Shown here in pieces: positions 1 to 9,049 of a stretch of DNA of 64,000 bases. Position numbers and translations under genes: made by a program. The notes below the pieces were generated by a model. It was not told the DNA's origin, searched no databases, and was given only the letters and a program-made list of their open reading frames with translations. The stretch lies in assembly GCF_049800955.1 (NCBI RefSeq), contig NZ_JBNAGA010000002.1, positions 186,001-250,000 on the forward strand. Direction: 5' to 3'. This DNA is from JAKVBH01 sp049800955 (GTDB lineage Bacteria > Pseudomonadota > Alphaproteobacteria > Rhodobacterales > Rhodobacteraceae). Each line of letters begins with the position of its first letter. Position 1 is the stretch's first letter.

Positions 1-231
1 GCCTGCTCGAAAGCGCTGGGAACGGGCCTGCGCATGGGAATTGCATGGAAAGACATGTCCGTGCGCAATTTGCGAACCGGTCAGCCCGTGATGGATGTCA
101 CGGGATGGGCCCGCACGCGGCTCGATGAAATGACCCCTGCCGGGCATGAGGCCATCATCCACGTCACCCTGACCGACGATCACCCATGGGCGCAGGCGAT
201 GGTTGTCATCGAAGCGCGCCCCAAGACGTGA
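1..231 (+). CDS. acpS: holo-[acyl-carrier-protein] synthase, C-terminal part
   Basis: Reading in from base 1 without a start, the frame gives ACSKALGTGLRMGIAWKDM and runs to a TGA at 229-231. The KALGTG and GIxWKDM segments are the conserved core of AcpS, which moves 4'-phosphopantetheine from CoA onto apo-acyl carrier protein in the cytoplasm. The N-terminal part, with the metal-binding Asp, lies upstream of the window. An internal ATG at 34 would delete conserved residues and is not the true start. The next gene, lepB, begins 67 bases downstream on the same strand, the acpS-lepB-rnc order usual in this family. Confidence 0.9.
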   Translation, partial: ACSKALGTGLRMGIAWKDMSVRNLRTGQPVMDVTGWARTRLDEMTPAGHEAIIHVTLTDDHPWAQAMVVIEARPKT

Positions 232-298
232 GCGCGCGGCGGTTGACACCCCGGCCACAGCGCCGCATGTAGCCTCAAACACGAGTGGAGCATCCATC

Positions 299-1135
299 AT
301 GGCCGAGGCCAAATCGAGCAACGGATTTGTCGAGACGATCAAGACGATTGTCTATGCGCTGCTGATCGCAGGCGTCTTCCGCACCCTGTTCTTCCAGCCG
401 TTCTGGATCCCGTCGGGCTCCATGAAAGACACGTTGCTCATTGGCGATTTCCTGTTCGTGAACAAAATGGCCTACGGCTATTCCTATGCCTCCTGCCCGT
501 CTGTGATCATTCCGTCCGTTGGCCTGAACATTGATGCCGAAAACATCTGTGGCTTCCTCAAACGCGATAATGGCGGACGGATCCTCGGCGGCACACCGGA
601 GCGCGGCGATGTGGCTGTCTTCCGCCACCCTGTCACGGGGCGGGATTTCATCAAACGCATCGTCGGGATGCCGGGCGACCGGGTACAGATGCGCAGCGGT
701 GTGCTGCATATCAATGATCAGCCTGTGCAGCTGCAACCTGCGCCTGCGTTTGAAGAGGTGGCAGAGCCGCAAGGGCCATTCGGTCACAGACCGCGCTGCG
801 CCAATGGTCCCGTGGGTGATGGCGGGACGTGCATCAAGCAGAAGTTCATCGAAACGCTGCCCGGTGGCCATAGCCATGAGATCCTCAACATCGGCACCCA
901 AGGCTCGGACAACACTCCTGTCTACACAGTGCCCCTCGGGCATTACTTCATGATGGGCGACAACCGCGATAATTCCTCGGACAGCCGTGTGCCCAGCATC
1001 GCGGGCGGCGTGGGTTTTGTGCCCTATGATCACCTCATAGGGCGCGCGGACCGCGTGATGCTGTCATCGGGGGGCAGCTCCATGCTCTTCTTCTGGACAT
1101 GGCGCGGTGACCGTTTCTTCGAGAAGATCAACTGA
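299..1135 (+). CDS. lepB: signal peptidase I
   Basis: A 278-residue type I signal peptidase that cleaves signal peptides at the outer face of the inner membrane. An N-terminal membrane segment at about residues 13-32 precedes PSGSM with catalytic Ser41; the general-base Lys119 lies in FIKRIVGMPGD, and the late box MGDNRDNSSDSR is intact. The ATG at 299 is chosen over an in-frame start at 203 because a purine-rich GTGGAG lies just upstream and the extra 32 residues overlap acpS and are polar. rnc follows six bases after the stop, so the genes are probably cotranscribed. A longer periplasmic insertion (about residues 60-100) with cysteines is typical of alphaproteobacterial LepB. Confidence 0.95.
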   Translation: MAEAKSSNGFVETIKTIVYALLIAGVFRTLFFQPFWIPSGSMKDTLLIGDFLFVNKMAYGYSYASCPSVIIPSVGLNIDAENICGFLKRDNGGRILGGTPERGDVAVFRHPVTGRDFIKRIVGMPGDRVQMRSGVLHINDQPVQLQPAPAFEEVAEPQGPFGHRPRCANGPVGDGGTCIKQKFIETLPGGHSHEILNIGTQGSDNTPVYTVPLGHYFMMGDNRDNSSDSRVPSIAGGVGFVPYDHLIGRADRVMLSSGGSSMLFFWTWRGDRFFEKIN

Positions 1136-1141
1136 TCCAAG

Positions 1142-1825
1142 ATGAAGCTCTCGGCGGCGCTCAAATCTCTGCAGGACAAGCTGGGCTATCGCTTTCGCGA
1201 TCCCGCATTGCTGGTGCGCGCGGTCACGCATTCCTCGATGTCCTCCTCCACCCGCGATGACAATCAGCGGCTGGAATTTCTGGGGGACAGGGTTCTGGGT
1301 CTCGTCATGTCCGAGGCGCTTCTGGCCCAGGATGAAGACGCCCGAGAGGGCCAATTGGCCCCGCGCTACAATGCGCTGGTGCGCAAGGAAACCTGCGCGG
1401 ATGTGGCCCGCCAGATTGATCTGGGCGACGCGCTGAAGCTGGGGCGCTCCGAGATGCTCTCGGGCGGGCGCCGCAAACAGGCCTTGCTTGGGGATGCGAT
1501 GGAAGCCGTGATCGCTGCCGTGTATCTTGACAGTGGGTTCGACGCTGCACGCGACCTCATCCTGAGGCTCTGGGGCAAGCGCATATCCAGCGTGGAAGAA
1601 GACGCCCGCGATCCCAAGACAACCCTGCAGGAATGGGCGCAGGCGCGCGGCATGCCCCCGCCTCAATACATTCAGCTCAACCGCAGCGGCCCCGATCATG
1701 CACCCGAGTTTACAATCGAGGCCCGCTTGCAGGATGGCCAAAGTTGCACGGCTTCTGGCGGCTCCAAGCGCCTTGCCGAACATGCGGCCGCCAAGGCGTT
1801 GCTCAAACAGGTGCAGAGCAGTTAA
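1142..1825 (+). CDS. rnc: ribonuclease III
   Basis: A 227-residue double-strand-specific endoribonuclease that processes rRNA precursors and structured mRNAs. The family signature NQRLEFLGDRVLG at residues 41-53 supplies the metal-binding acidic residues (Glu45, Asp49), and LGDAMEAVIAAVYLD at about 117 supplies the second pair. A double-stranded RNA-binding domain fills the last 70 residues (DPKTTLQEWAQ onward). The gene follows lepB closely. In related genomes era usually comes next; here the following frame belongs to a convergent SnoaL-like gene instead. Confidence 0.96.
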   Translation: MKLSAALKSLQDKLGYRFRDPALLVRAVTHSSMSSSTRDDNQRLEFLGDRVLGLVMSEALLAQDEDAREGQLAPRYNALVRKETCADVARQIDLGDALKLGRSEMLSGGRRKQALLGDAMEAVIAAVYLDSGFDAARDLILRLWGKRISSVEEDARDPKTTLQEWAQARGMPPPQYIQLNRSGPDHAPEFTIEARLQDGQSCTASGGSKRLAEHAAAKALLKQVQSS

Positions 1826-2069
1826 GCAAACTCTGTTCTTTTGTGTCCCACCTTGAGCCAAAGTGAACTGGCGGTTCCACTTCGTCCCGACAGCGCCGCT
1901 TTGTCCTGCGAGACACACAGCCCCGCGTTGAAGGATCGACGCGACGCTTGTGCTGGGGATTTTCAGCAATTGTCCAGTGTGCGGGCGGAGCTCCAGTAAG
2001 CGAACAACTCGAAGGTCTGCTCTCTCAGAAAAGGCTGCGGGACTTACCCGTCAGGAAGAAGTCACTGCG

Positions 2070-2495
2070 TCAATCAACCAACCCCAATTGGCGGGCAATC
2101 GTTGCACTGTCATAGTAATCCCGGCCTTCGACAACCATCCCGTCTTTGACCCTCATCACAGAGCAATAGCGAACTTCGGCTTTCTTTCCCGTTGGTTGAA
2201 AATCCCCAAGGCTAGACCGCAGAACGCCGGCATGAATACCAGTATTGCGGAACTCAACGGTTGCCCATTCTCCACATTGGCTGACAATGACGTTCTCAAC
2301 TTCGCAAAGACCGTCTGGAAAAGCTTCCCGCCAACGATGGTAGTCGTCTTTGTAAGCTTCCTTCCCGGTCAGTTTTTCTTGACGCGCGATGTCTTCGAAA
2401 TCGCAATCATCCGAAATGACTTCTGCTCCGCGGTCAGGATCGCGCATGCCCCATGACTCGTGAAACTGGCGAACAATTCTTTCTGTAGGATGCAT
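2070..2495 (-). CDS. SnoaL-like / nuclear transport factor 2 fold protein
   Basis: A 141-residue protein that starts MHPTERIVRQFHESW, then DCDFEDIARQEKLTGKEAYKDDYHRWREAFPD and a C-terminal strand set ending GRDYYDSATIARQLGLVD. This layout (helix-first cone with WREAFPD and a final YYD) matches the ester-cyclase/SnoaL-like branch of the NTF2 superfamily, members of which act as cyclases, isomerases or ligand-binding proteins. No substrate can be inferred. It is convergent with rnc and its codon use is less GC-biased than the neighbours, so it may be an acquired gene sitting where era is expected. Confidence 0.7.
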   Translation of the reverse strand: MHPTERIVRQFHESWGMRDPDRGAEVISDDCDFEDIARQEKLTGKEAYKDDYHRWREAFPDGLCEVENVIVSQCGEWATVEFRNTGIHAGVLRSSLGDFQPTGKKAEVRYCSVMRVKDGMVVEGRDYYDSATIARQLGLVD

Positions 2496-2730
2496 GAATG
2501 ACGCCCTTCGAGATTGGGTAATGGTTGAGCTCTGCGTAAAGTCTAACTACGCGCATCACCGAGTGGTCAATAGCCGACATGCGTTCTGCGCTGCATGGGC
2601 AAGTGGGGGCTTGAAGCCACCAGTTTCCGCGCGGCAACCTGAATTGTGTAGCCCAAACAAGTTGTCCCCTTCTAGGCGCGACGTATGTCGCCGTCAGCGC
2701 TCGCTGATCGCTGGCGGGTTGCCGCGCGGA

Positions 2731-5166
2731 CTAGACCTTTACCCGCTCGGATTTCGGATCATACATGGGTTTGAGAGACGCCTCCGCGCGTACCCGTGTA
2801 CCCGCGACGTCGATCTCATAGCTGGACGCCAGAACCTGCTCCGCGCTCTCGCCTTTGCAGGGCACATAGCCCAGCCCCATCGCGGCGCCCAAATGATGGC
2901 CGTAGGCACCTGATGAGAGATAGCCTACGATCTCGCCATCCCGGATCACCGGTTCGTTGTGATAGAGCAAAGGCTCAGGATCCGTCAGTTTGAACTGCAA
3001 CAGGCGCGCGGAGAGCCCCTCATCCCGTTTGCGCTGCACCGCGTCACAGCCAATGAAATCCTGTTTCTGCTTGCTCACGGCAAAGCCGAGGCCCGCCTCC
3101 AACACATGGTCTTCGCAGGTGATATCATGTCCGAAATGGCGGAAGCCCTTCTCGATGCGGGCGCTGTCCATCATGTGCATGCCGCAGAGCTTCAGGCCTA
3201 CGTCTTGCCCAGCCGCATGTAGCGTCTCGAAGACATGGCCTGCCTGATCAGCGGAGACATAGACTTCCCAGCCCAGTTCCCCGACGTAGGTAACGCGGTG
3301 CACGCGCGCCATGCCCAAGCCGATCTCGATCTCCTGCGCAGTACCGAATGGGTTGGCCGCGTTGGAAAAGTCATTGGGCGAGACTTTTTGCAAGAGCGTC
3401 CGCGCTTGAGGTCCCATAACCGCCAGAACCGCTTCGCCCGCCGTCACATCGGTTAACACGACACGATACTCGCCGACATGGCGCATCAGCCACGTTTGAT
3501 CCGCCAGACGCGTCGCGGCGGGCGTGACGACGAGGTAAGCCGTGTCCGACAGCCGCGTGACAGTCACATCCGCTTCGATCCCGCCACGCTGGTTCAGGAA
3601 TTGAGTATAGACGATCTTGCCCGTTGGCACCGCCATCTGCGCGCCGCAAACGTGGTTGAGAAAATCCTCCGCGTCGGGCCCTTCCACACGGATTTTGCCG
3701 AAGGAGGACATGTCATACATTCCCACGTTTTCGCGAATGGCACGATGCTCTTCGGCGACGTTGTCAAAGAAGTTCTGACGGCTCCAGGAATATTCATATT
3801 CCGGCGTCTGGCCATCGCGCGCGAACCAGTTTGCCCGCTCCCAGCCTGCCAGTTCCCCCATGACGGCCCCTTGCTCCAACAGATGATGGTGGAACGGCGT
3901 GCGCCGCACGCCCCGGGCCGTGGCCTTTTGGCGGTAGGGGAAGTGATCCGCGTAGAGCAGGCCCAGCGTTTCGGAAGCCCGTTCTTTGACATAGCGATGG
4001 TTGGACTGGAACGGCGCGTTGCGCGCGATGTCCACATCCCCCAGATCAAAGGGCTTTTCGCCGTCCGCCATCCATTGCGCAAGCGCCATACCCGCGCCAC
4101 CGGCGGACTGGATACCCACGGAGTTGAAGCCCGCCGCGACCCAGACATTGTCCATCTCCGGGCATAGGCCCATGTGATAGGCATCATCGGGTGTAAAGCT
4201 TTCGGGACCATTGAAGAACGTATGGATGCCCGCTTCCGCCAGCATCGGCAGACGATTGACCGCCGCCTCCAGGATCGGCTCGAAATGGTCGAAGTCTTCC
4301 GGCAGTTGATCGAATTCGAAATCCGCCGGGATCGGCCCCCAGGGCTTGGCCACAGGCTCAAACGCCCCCAAAAGGATCTTGCCTGCATCTTCCTTGTAGT
4401 AGGCGCATTCATCGGGAACGCGCAAAACGGGCAGTTGTGTCAGGCCGGCAATGGCTTCCGTGACGATGTAGAAATGCTCGCAGGCTTGCAATGGCACGGA
4501 GGTGCCCAGCATTTGCCCGACCTCCCGGCCCCACATGCCGCCACAATTGATCACCGTATCACAGGTTATCTCACCCGGGCCATCGGGGTCTTGATACTGA
4601 ACCGCCGAGATCCGGCGCCCTTGGCGTGTGACACCCGTGACTGCGGTTCGCTCGATCACCTTGGCGCCGCGCTGACGTGCACCCTTGGCCAATGCGAGCG
4701 CGATGTTGGCCGGATCGCCCTGCCCGTCCAGCGGCAGGTAGACACCGCCTGTGACATCCTCGATGTTCAGATGTTCGTAGCGCTCCTTGATCTCATTGGG
4801 CGAAATCTCTTCGATCTCCACACCAAAGGCGCGCGCCATCGCCGCGGACCGGCGCAATTCTTCGAGACGTTCACTGGTCAGGGCGGCGGTGATGGAACCA
4901 CATCTCTTGAAGCCCGTGGCGACACCTGTCTCCGCCTCGAGATCGCCGTAGAGCTCTTGGGAATAACGCGCCAGTTTGGTCATATTGGCCGTGGCGCGCA
5001 ATTGGGCGATCAGGCCTGCGGCGTGCCAGGTCGTACCAGAGGTCAATTGTTTGCGCTCGAGCAGGACGACATCTGTCCATCCAAGTTTGGTCAGGTGGTA
5101 GGCCACAGAGCATCCGATAACACCGCCGCCAATGATGACGGCGCGGGCATGCGCGGGAACGTTCAT
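2731..5166 (-). CDS. FAD-dependent dimethylglycine/sarcosine dehydrogenase-like protein with GcvT domain
   Basis: An 811-residue two-domain enzyme. The N-terminal DAO-type FAD domain has GGGVIG at residues 13-18 and SGTTWHAAGL, whose His48 corresponds to the histidine that carries covalent FAD in dimethylglycine and sarcosine dehydrogenases. The C-terminal half is a GcvT-like aminomethyltransferase fold that in this family passes the released one-carbon unit to tetrahydrofolate. The expected reaction is oxidative N-demethylation of a methylated glycine; the exact substrate cannot be read from sequence. A strong AAAGGAG lies before the ATG. It is the last gene of a minus-strand set with a methyltransferase and a second paralogue. 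Confidence 0.85.
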   Translation of the reverse strand: MNVPAHARAVIIGGGVIGCSVAYHLTKLGWTDVVLLERKQLTSGTTWHAAGLIAQLRATANMTKLARYSQELYGDLEAETGVATGFKRCGSITAALTSERLEELRRSAAMARAFGVEIEEISPNEIKERYEHLNIEDVTGGVYLPLDGQGDPANIALALAKGARQRGAKVIERTAVTGVTRQGRRISAVQYQDPDGPGEITCDTVINCGGMWGREVGQMLGTSVPLQACEHFYIVTEAIAGLTQLPVLRVPDECAYYKEDAGKILLGAFEPVAKPWGPIPADFEFDQLPEDFDHFEPILEAAVNRLPMLAEAGIHTFFNGPESFTPDDAYHMGLCPEMDNVWVAAGFNSVGIQSAGGAGMALAQWMADGEKPFDLGDVDIARNAPFQSNHRYVKERASETLGLLYADHFPYRQKATARGVRRTPFHHHLLEQGAVMGELAGWERANWFARDGQTPEYEYSWSRQNFFDNVAEEHRAIRENVGMYDMSSFGKIRVEGPDAEDFLNHVCGAQMAVPTGKIVYTQFLNQRGGIEADVTVTRLSDTAYLVVTPAATRLADQTWLMRHVGEYRVVLTDVTAGEAVLAVMGPQARTLLQKVSPNDFSNAANPFGTAQEIEIGLGMARVHRVTYVGELGWEVYVSADQAGHVFETLHAAGQDVGLKLCGMHMMDSARIEKGFRHFGHDITCEDHVLEAGLGFAVSKQKQDFIGCDAVQRKRDEGLSARLLQFKLTDPEPLLYHNEPVIRDGEIVGYLSSGAYGHHLGAAMGLGYVPCKGESAEQVLASSYEIDVAGTRVRAEASLKPMYDPKSERVKV

Positions 5167-5203
5167 GATTTGGCTCCTTTGGATTTCGAACGCTGACGCG
5201 CCC

Positions 5204-5256
5204 GACCGGCTGCGGGCTCTGCCCCCAGACCCCCGGGATACTTATGGCAAGAGGAA
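5204..5256 (+). repeat. dispersed GC-rich hairpin element, degenerate copy
   Basis: GGGCTCTGCCCCC is followed by CCCCCGGGATACTTATGGCA and AGAGGAAAG, the same order of parts as the copies near 25126 and 54305, with the middle hairpin lost. It lies between the two genes 2731 and 5266. Confidence 0.65.
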
Positions 5257-5265
5257 AGAAATGGA

Positions 5266-6186
5266 TCAGACAATGTCATGCCCCTCCGCATGCAGGCGCC
5301 GCGCGATTTCTGCGATATGCGCGGGCCCGGTTTCACAGCATCCGCCCAGAATGGACGCGCCGTGATCCAGCCAGGACATTGCATGGTTGGCATAGATCTC
5401 GGGCACCATGTCCTCGCGCGACGAGAGATCAGACGCTGTTGTACCGCCTTCAAGGAAGGCCTTCGTGATCATCGTAAAGGCATTGGCATAAGCGCCGATA
5501 GGGCTGCCGCAACGTGCAAGCGCATCAAGAGCGGCGGGCATGACTTCGGGCGCCGAACAATTGGCCAGAGCCGCGTCAGCCTCCCGCGCAATCACAGCCG
5601 CTTCGGCCAGCGGTTCGCCCGAGCGCAAGAGGCTTCCGTCCTCATCATCCACGGTAAAGGCGAGCCAAACGGGTCGATCTGTGGTCCGGCCCGCCGCGAG
5701 GCAGGCTTTGGCGGCATCCAGTGAAGCGATCGTCTCAAAAATCAACAAATCGCAGCGCGGCGCCAAAATTCCGGCAATCTCTGTGTAGACAGGCAAAGCC
5801 GCTCCGAATTCGGGATGCAAATCAGCGCGGTAACTGGCCCCAAGGGGGCCTATGGAGCCCGCAATCCGTTGCGAGCCGCGGCCCGACGCCGCCTCGTTCA
5901 ATGCAGCGTCAAGCAAGCTCTCGAATTCAGCTTCGCGGTTGGGCAGCTCGATCCCGTCGCTTGCATAGTGATTGGAGCTACCGCCGCGCAGCCTGTCACG
6001 GTGGATCGCATAGGTGTTTGTTGTGGCAATAGTCGCACCAGCCGCGCCATAGTCTTTATGCACCTGAGCCACGAGACCGGGATGATCGATCATCACCTGC
6101 GTCGACCAAAGGGGCGCTGCGGGTTGACCAGACCGGCGGATGAGCTCCTGGCCTATCCCCCCGTCGAGGAGAGTAATCTCAGACAT
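5266..6186 (-). CDS. homocysteine S-methyltransferase family protein (betaine-homocysteine type)
   Basis: A 306-residue (beta/alpha)8 methyltransferase. The family's zinc site is visible: Cys210 in ALANCSAPEV and the pair Cys283-Cys284 in GGCCETGP. LLDGGIGQEL at the N-terminus is also typical. Such enzymes move a methyl group from glycine betaine, dimethylsulfonium compounds or S-methylmethionine to homocysteine. Its place between two dimethylglycine-dehydrogenase-like genes suggests betaine as donor, with dimethylglycine as product for the neighbours; this is inference. AAGGAG precedes the ATG. About 100 bases separate it from the next gene downstream, and they contain a dispersed hairpin repeat. 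Confidence 0.82.
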   Translation of the reverse strand: MSEITLLDGGIGQELIRRSGQPAAPLWSTQVMIDHPGLVAQVHKDYGAAGATIATTNTYAIHRDRLRGGSSNHYASDGIELPNREAEFESLLDAALNEAASGRGSQRIAGSIGPLGASYRADLHPEFGAALPVYTEIAGILAPRCDLLIFETIASLDAAKACLAAGRTTDRPVWLAFTVDDEDGSLLRSGEPLAEAAVIAREADAALANCSAPEVMPAALDALARCGSPIGAYANAFTMITKAFLEGGTTASDLSSREDMVPEIYANHAMSWLDHGASILGGCCETGPAHIAEIARRLHAEGHDIV

Positions 6187-6215
6187 TCAAGTCTCCTTCG
6201 GTTCTGCGTGGGTCA

Positions 6216-8669
6216 TCAGGCACGCAAACGCTCGTTGTCCGGATCCCAGAGCGGCTGGTCTTCCTGCACGACGGCGCGGCAGCGCTCGCCGTAGATGTCG
6301 ACCTCGAGCTCGGTGCCCGGCACGGCCAGATCGGCGCGCACCATGCCCAGCGCGATGGAGGCGCCGACGCGGTAGCCCCAATCGCCCGATGTCGTCTCGC
6401 CTACGACCTCGCCGTCATGGCTGAGCGTGGACATATAGGGCGCATCGCAGGGACCGGCGTCGATCTTGAGCGTGATGAAGCGCTTTTTGGAGCCTTGCTG
6501 CTGTTCGTTCATCAACGCGGCCTTGCCGGGGAAGTCCTGCGGCTTGTCGAGTTTGACGAAGCGGCCGAGACCGCCTTCGAAGAGCGAGTAATCCGTCGAG
6601 AGGTCGCCTTTCCATGCGCGGTAGCCTTTTTCGATTCGCATGGAATTGAGGGCGAACATGCCGAAGGGTTTGGCGCCCGCCGCGAGCACGGCTTTGTAGA
6701 GCGCGGGGATATCGGCCACAGGGGCGTGGATCTCCCAGCCGAGCTCGCCCGCGAAGGAGACGCGGACCAGACGGCAGGCGATGCCAGCGACGGTGGCGTC
6801 CTGATGGGTCAGCCAGCCGAGCGAGAGATCGGCCTGTGTGTCCATCGCCTCGAAGAGCGCGCGGGATTTCGGGCCGGTGACGATCAGCGTCGAGACCTCG
6901 CGGGTTTTGTCGGTCAGGGTCACGCCGTCGGGCAGGCCCGCGCGCCAGAGCACCTCGTAGTCGTGCCATTGGGCGGCGGCGGCTGTGATGAGGGTAAAGT
7001 CGTCCTCGGCGTGGCGGATGATCGACATCTCGGTGAGGATGCGGCCGCGGGCGTCGGGGAAGTAGCCCAGGTTCATCCGGCCCGCCTTGGGCAGCGCGCC
7101 AGCGATGCGGCCACGCAGCCATTCGGCCGCGCCCGCCCCGGAGAGCGCGAAGCGCGAGAAGCCGCACAGATCGAGCACGCCGACATTGTCGCGCACATTT
7201 TCGACCTCTTCCTTGACGCGGATCGTCCAGGGGCCTTCGCGGTCCCATGTCTCGGTGCTGGCCTCGGAGGTATCGTCGCCCTCCTTTGCGAACCAATTGG
7301 CGCGCTCCCAGCCGTTGTAGGCGCCCATCACCCCGCCTTGGGCGAGGATCTGATCATGGGCGGCGGAGTGCTTCTTGTCGCGGCCTGCGGGCCATTCGTG
7401 ATGCGGGAAGTGCATCGCGTATTCGTGGCCATAGGTCTCCAGCGCCTTGGCGATGCAGTAGTCGTTGTCGGTGTAATCGGTGTAGCGGCGGGGATCGACC
7501 GCCCACATGTCCCATTCGGTCTGGCCTTCGACGATCCATTCCGCCAGCGTTTTGCCTGCGCCGCCGCCCTGGACGATGCCGAAGGTGAAGGAATGGGCCT
7601 CAAACGCGTTTTTGACGCCGGGCATCGGGCCGATCATCGGCAGGCCATCGGGCGCGTAAGGGATGGGGCCGTTGATATTGCGGCCCACGCCAGCGGTGCC
7701 CAGCACAGGCACGCGACCCATGGCATCTTCGATATACCATTCGAGGCGTTCGAGATCGTCGGGGTAGAGCTGGAAGGAGAAATCCTCGGGCATGGGATCA
7801 TCCGGCGTGATCCAATGGGCTTTGCAATTGCGCTCGTAAGGCCCGAGGTTGAGACCGTTTTTGTCCTGACGCAGGTAGTACGAGCTGTCGACGTCGCGGA
7901 TCATGGGCAGTTTGCGGCCATTCTCCTTGGTCCATTTGGCGATTTCGGGGATTTCCTCGGTCAGGAAATACTGATGGCTCATCACGGCGAGAGGCACGGT
8001 GCGCCCACCGAACGGCTTGAACCATTCGCCGACCCGCTGGGCGTAGTAGCCCGCAGCATTGACGACGTATTCGCAGGTGATGTCGCCTTTATCGGTATGC
8101 ACGACCCATTCGCCCGCGTCGTTCTTGCTCACGCCGGTGGCGGGGCAGAAGCGCTGGATATTGGCGCCGAGATCGCGGGCGCCTTTGGCCATGGCCTGGG
8201 TCAGCTGTGCGGGATCGATATCGCCGTCCATCGGATCCCAGAGGATGCCTTGCAGGTCATGGGTCTCAAGAAAGGGGTACATTTTCTTGGCTTCATCGGG
8301 GGAGAGCATTTCCAGCTCAAGCCCCTGATAGCGGCCCATGGACATGACCCGCTCAAACTCCATGCGGCGCTCTTTGGTGTGGCCCAGCCGGAGCGCGCCG
8401 GTGACGTGGTAGTTCATCGGGTAGTCGACGTCCTGGGCGAGCGTGCGGTACATCTCGAGCGAGTAGCGCTGCATGTTGAGCACGGCCCAGGAGGTGGAGA
8501 AGTTGGGGCAATTGCCCGCTGCGTGCCATGTGGAGCCGGCGGTCAGCTCGTTTTTCTCCAGCAAGACGCAATCGGTCCAGCCCATTTTCGCAAGGTGATA
8601 GAGGCTCGAGACCCCTACAGCGCCGCCACCGATAATGACCACCCGGGCTGTTGTTGGAAAATCGCTCAT
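6216..8669 (-). CDS. FAD-dependent dimethylglycine dehydrogenase-like protein with GcvT domain
   Basis: An 817-residue paralogue of the 2731-5166 product with the same architecture: GGGAVG FAD loop near residues 14-19, AGSTWHAAG with His49 at the covalent-flavin position, and a C-terminal GcvT-like folate domain (about residues 430-817). The two proteins differ around the active site: this one has NCPNFSTSW after the His motif and the other has LIAQLRATA, so they probably act on different methylated amines. AAAGGGAGA lies before the ATG. The methyltransferase gene follows 29 bases downstream, so the two are probably cotranscribed. Confidence 0.86.
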   Translation of the reverse strand: MSDFPTTARVVIIGGGAVGVSSLYHLAKMGWTDCVLLEKNELTAGSTWHAAGNCPNFSTSWAVLNMQRYSLEMYRTLAQDVDYPMNYHVTGALRLGHTKERRMEFERVMSMGRYQGLELEMLSPDEAKKMYPFLETHDLQGILWDPMDGDIDPAQLTQAMAKGARDLGANIQRFCPATGVSKNDAGEWVVHTDKGDITCEYVVNAAGYYAQRVGEWFKPFGGRTVPLAVMSHQYFLTEEIPEIAKWTKENGRKLPMIRDVDSSYYLRQDKNGLNLGPYERNCKAHWITPDDPMPEDFSFQLYPDDLERLEWYIEDAMGRVPVLGTAGVGRNINGPIPYAPDGLPMIGPMPGVKNAFEAHSFTFGIVQGGGAGKTLAEWIVEGQTEWDMWAVDPRRYTDYTDNDYCIAKALETYGHEYAMHFPHHEWPAGRDKKHSAAHDQILAQGGVMGAYNGWERANWFAKEGDDTSEASTETWDREGPWTIRVKEEVENVRDNVGVLDLCGFSRFALSGAGAAEWLRGRIAGALPKAGRMNLGYFPDARGRILTEMSIIRHAEDDFTLITAAAAQWHDYEVLWRAGLPDGVTLTDKTREVSTLIVTGPKSRALFEAMDTQADLSLGWLTHQDATVAGIACRLVRVSFAGELGWEIHAPVADIPALYKAVLAAGAKPFGMFALNSMRIEKGYRAWKGDLSTDYSLFEGGLGRFVKLDKPQDFPGKAALMNEQQQGSKKRFITLKIDAGPCDAPYMSTLSHDGEVVGETTSGDWGYRVGASIALGMVRADLAVPGTELEVDIYGERCRAVVQEDQPLWDPDNERLRA

Positions 8670-8671
8670 TC

Positions 8672-9049
8672 TCAGTTCTCCCTTTGCGGCTCACTTGCCG
8701 CTATCTCGTAGTAATCGCCCTTGGTTGCCGTGTGGATGTGGCCACGCAACTGCAACCCTGTCGGGCCATCGATGGACCCTGTCGAAAAACAGGTGAAAGG
8801 ATCGTCTTCGTGTTTCCAAAACAGCGCAGAGCCGCATTTGGGGCAAAACCCGCGCCGCGCTTCGTCAGACGAGGCAAACCAAGTGACGGTGCCATGGATC
8901 TCCAATGTGCCATCTTCCGAATAGGCAGAGGCCCAGGCATGCCCGGATTGTTTGCGACATTGCGTGCAGTGACACACAGCCGGCGCGCCAATTTTTCCCG
9001 TGGCGGTATACGTCACCGCGCCGCAGAGACAGGACCCTTTGATGCTCAT
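8672..9049 (-). CDS. GFA (glutathione-dependent formaldehyde-activating/CENP-V fold) family protein
   Basis: A 125-residue small zinc protein. It shows the family pattern GSCLCGAVTY, CHCTQCRKQSG and FCPKCGSALFW, three cysteine clusters for zinc. Family members include Gfa, which may assist condensation of formaldehyde with glutathione, but most are uncharacterised. The ATG at 9049 forms an ATGA overlap with the stop of the upstream LysE gene, which fixes the start against a longer frame to 9106. Only two bases separate it from the demethylating dehydrogenase downstream; a role in handling formaldehyde from demethylation is plausible but inferred. Confidence 0.82.
   Translation of the reverse strand: MSIKGSCLCGAVTYTATGKIGAPAVCHCTQCRKQSGHAWASAYSEDGTLEIHGTVTWFASSDEARRGFCPKCGSALFWKHEDDPFTCFSTGSIDGPTGLQLRGHIHTATKGDYYEIAASEPQREN

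Noticed and set aside
6417..8711. 764-residue plus-strand frame
   Set aside because: It is antisense to the well-supported dimethylglycine-dehydrogenase gene; long antisense frames are expected in high-GC DNA and its protein is a low-complexity His/Arg/Gly-rich shadow.
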